NCBI GenBank assembly: GCA_015075405.1
Contig: JABTUK010000004.1
Coordinates: 1,426,001-1,490,000 of the forward strand
Source: Anaerolineales bacterium
GTDB lineage: Bacteria; Chloroflexota; Anaerolineae; 4572-78; J111
Length of the DNA: 64,000 bases
Reading direction: 5' to 3'
Shown here: positions 63,888 to 64,000 of the stretch, in pieces
Layout: each line of letters begins with the position of its first letter
Numbering within the stretch: the first letter of the stretch is position 1
Position numbers and translations under genes: made by a program
The notes under the pieces: generated by a model
Seen by the model: only the letters and a program-made list of their open reading frames with translations
Told to the model about the DNA's origin: nothing
Databases searched by the model: none

Positions 63888-64000
63888 CGTGATAACAAAA
63901 CGCCGTTGTCACCGGGCGGCTGCTGTACCAGGCGGCCAGTTCGCCGCGGGTGGGCGTTCCGTAGAGAGGTTCGGCGGCCCAACTGCCGTCGTAACGCTGA
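63838..64000 (-). CDS. C-terminus of a protein with a QW motif (terpene-cyclase/prenyltransferase-like)
   Basis: Only the last 53 residues lie in the window. QRYDGSWAAEPLYGTPTRGE includes the QxxxGxW motif typical of the alpha/alpha barrels of squalene-type cyclases and related proteins, then ELAAWYSSRPVTTAFCYHAL. The C-terminus runs into the palindromic element and ends within it. Downstream of the element the first copy of the direct repeat continues in the same frame into another plausible tail (RSMTTRIVEKDREME and stop), so the original end may have been replaced. Gene identity is tentative. Confidence 0.5.
   Translation of the reverse strand, partial: QRYDGSWAAEPLYGTPTRGELAAWYSSRPVTTAFCYHALRLMTTRISRSNFSP

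Overview
The window looks like a chromosomal segment of a GC-rich, didermless or atypical-envelope bacterium, most likely a Chloroflexota (Anaerolineae/Caldilineae-type) genome. This is inferred from Thr/Pro-rich linkers on lipoproteins and membrane proteins, a PocR-type regulator, a pyrrolysine-free MttB homologue, a solute-binding lipoprotein with peptide permeases, and the general gene content. No rRNA, tRNA or CRISPR array was seen.

Layout. 1-6340 (minus strand): amidohydrolase, peptide/nickel-type ABC transporter (binding lipoprotein and two permeases) and an amidase, a likely amide/peptide scavenging cluster. 6341-13047: a truncated ureohydrolase start, an L,D-transpeptidase, a large hybrid sensor kinase, degenerate receiver genes and an OsmC protein. 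13048-24773 (plus strand): a PocR-type regulator followed by a respiratory cluster of about 11.7 kb: triheme cytochrome, two YeeE/YedE sulfur-transport proteins, a PsrABC-like molybdoenzyme, two diheme lipoprotein cytochromes, a cytochrome b, a multiheme cytochrome with up to nine haems, and a Rieske protein. 24774-38880: housekeeping and accessory genes (FHA, threonine dehydratase, MttB-like, SPFH-HTH fusion, STAS, MNT/HEPN pair, RNase PH, metallopeptidase, thiolase, ornithine cyclodeaminase family). 39050-54647: penicillin-binding protein, TPR lipoprotein, orphan DNA methylase, MiaB, RelE-type toxin-antitoxin pair, MarR operon, ECF sigma/anti-sigma, bactofilin-like protein, MurJ, SIR2-like protein and an RHS remnant. 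54918-64000: an iteron-like repeat array, a frameshifted stress protein, a pyruvate dehydrogenase operon with its GntR regulator, a metallopeptidase, a diheme cytochrome, a kinase-like protein, a CBS-ACT protein and the end of a terpene-cyclase-like gene.

The most striking non-coding feature is a set of more than twenty intergenic palindromes, each about 45-110 bp. Each is built from tandem copies of a 7-9 bp word on one arm and the approximate complement on the other. The architecture is constant, but the word differs from locus to locus (GTAGACR, GTGATGC, GAATGGC, CTACTAC, GGTCGGC, TTGGAAGG and others). Nearly every non-overlapping gap of the sulfur/respiratory cluster holds one. One 8-mer array sits in frame inside the thiolase gene. 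They coexist with other palindromic families (REP/MITE-like), one of which is flanked by a 25-bp near-perfect direct repeat and appears to have interrupted the tail of the last gene.

Several genes are broken: a ureohydrolase start with its promoter, half an isochorismatase, a receiver domain with an internal deletion, an RHS fragment and a one-base frameshift. Together with the palindromes this suggests a genome with active small-scale rearrangement.
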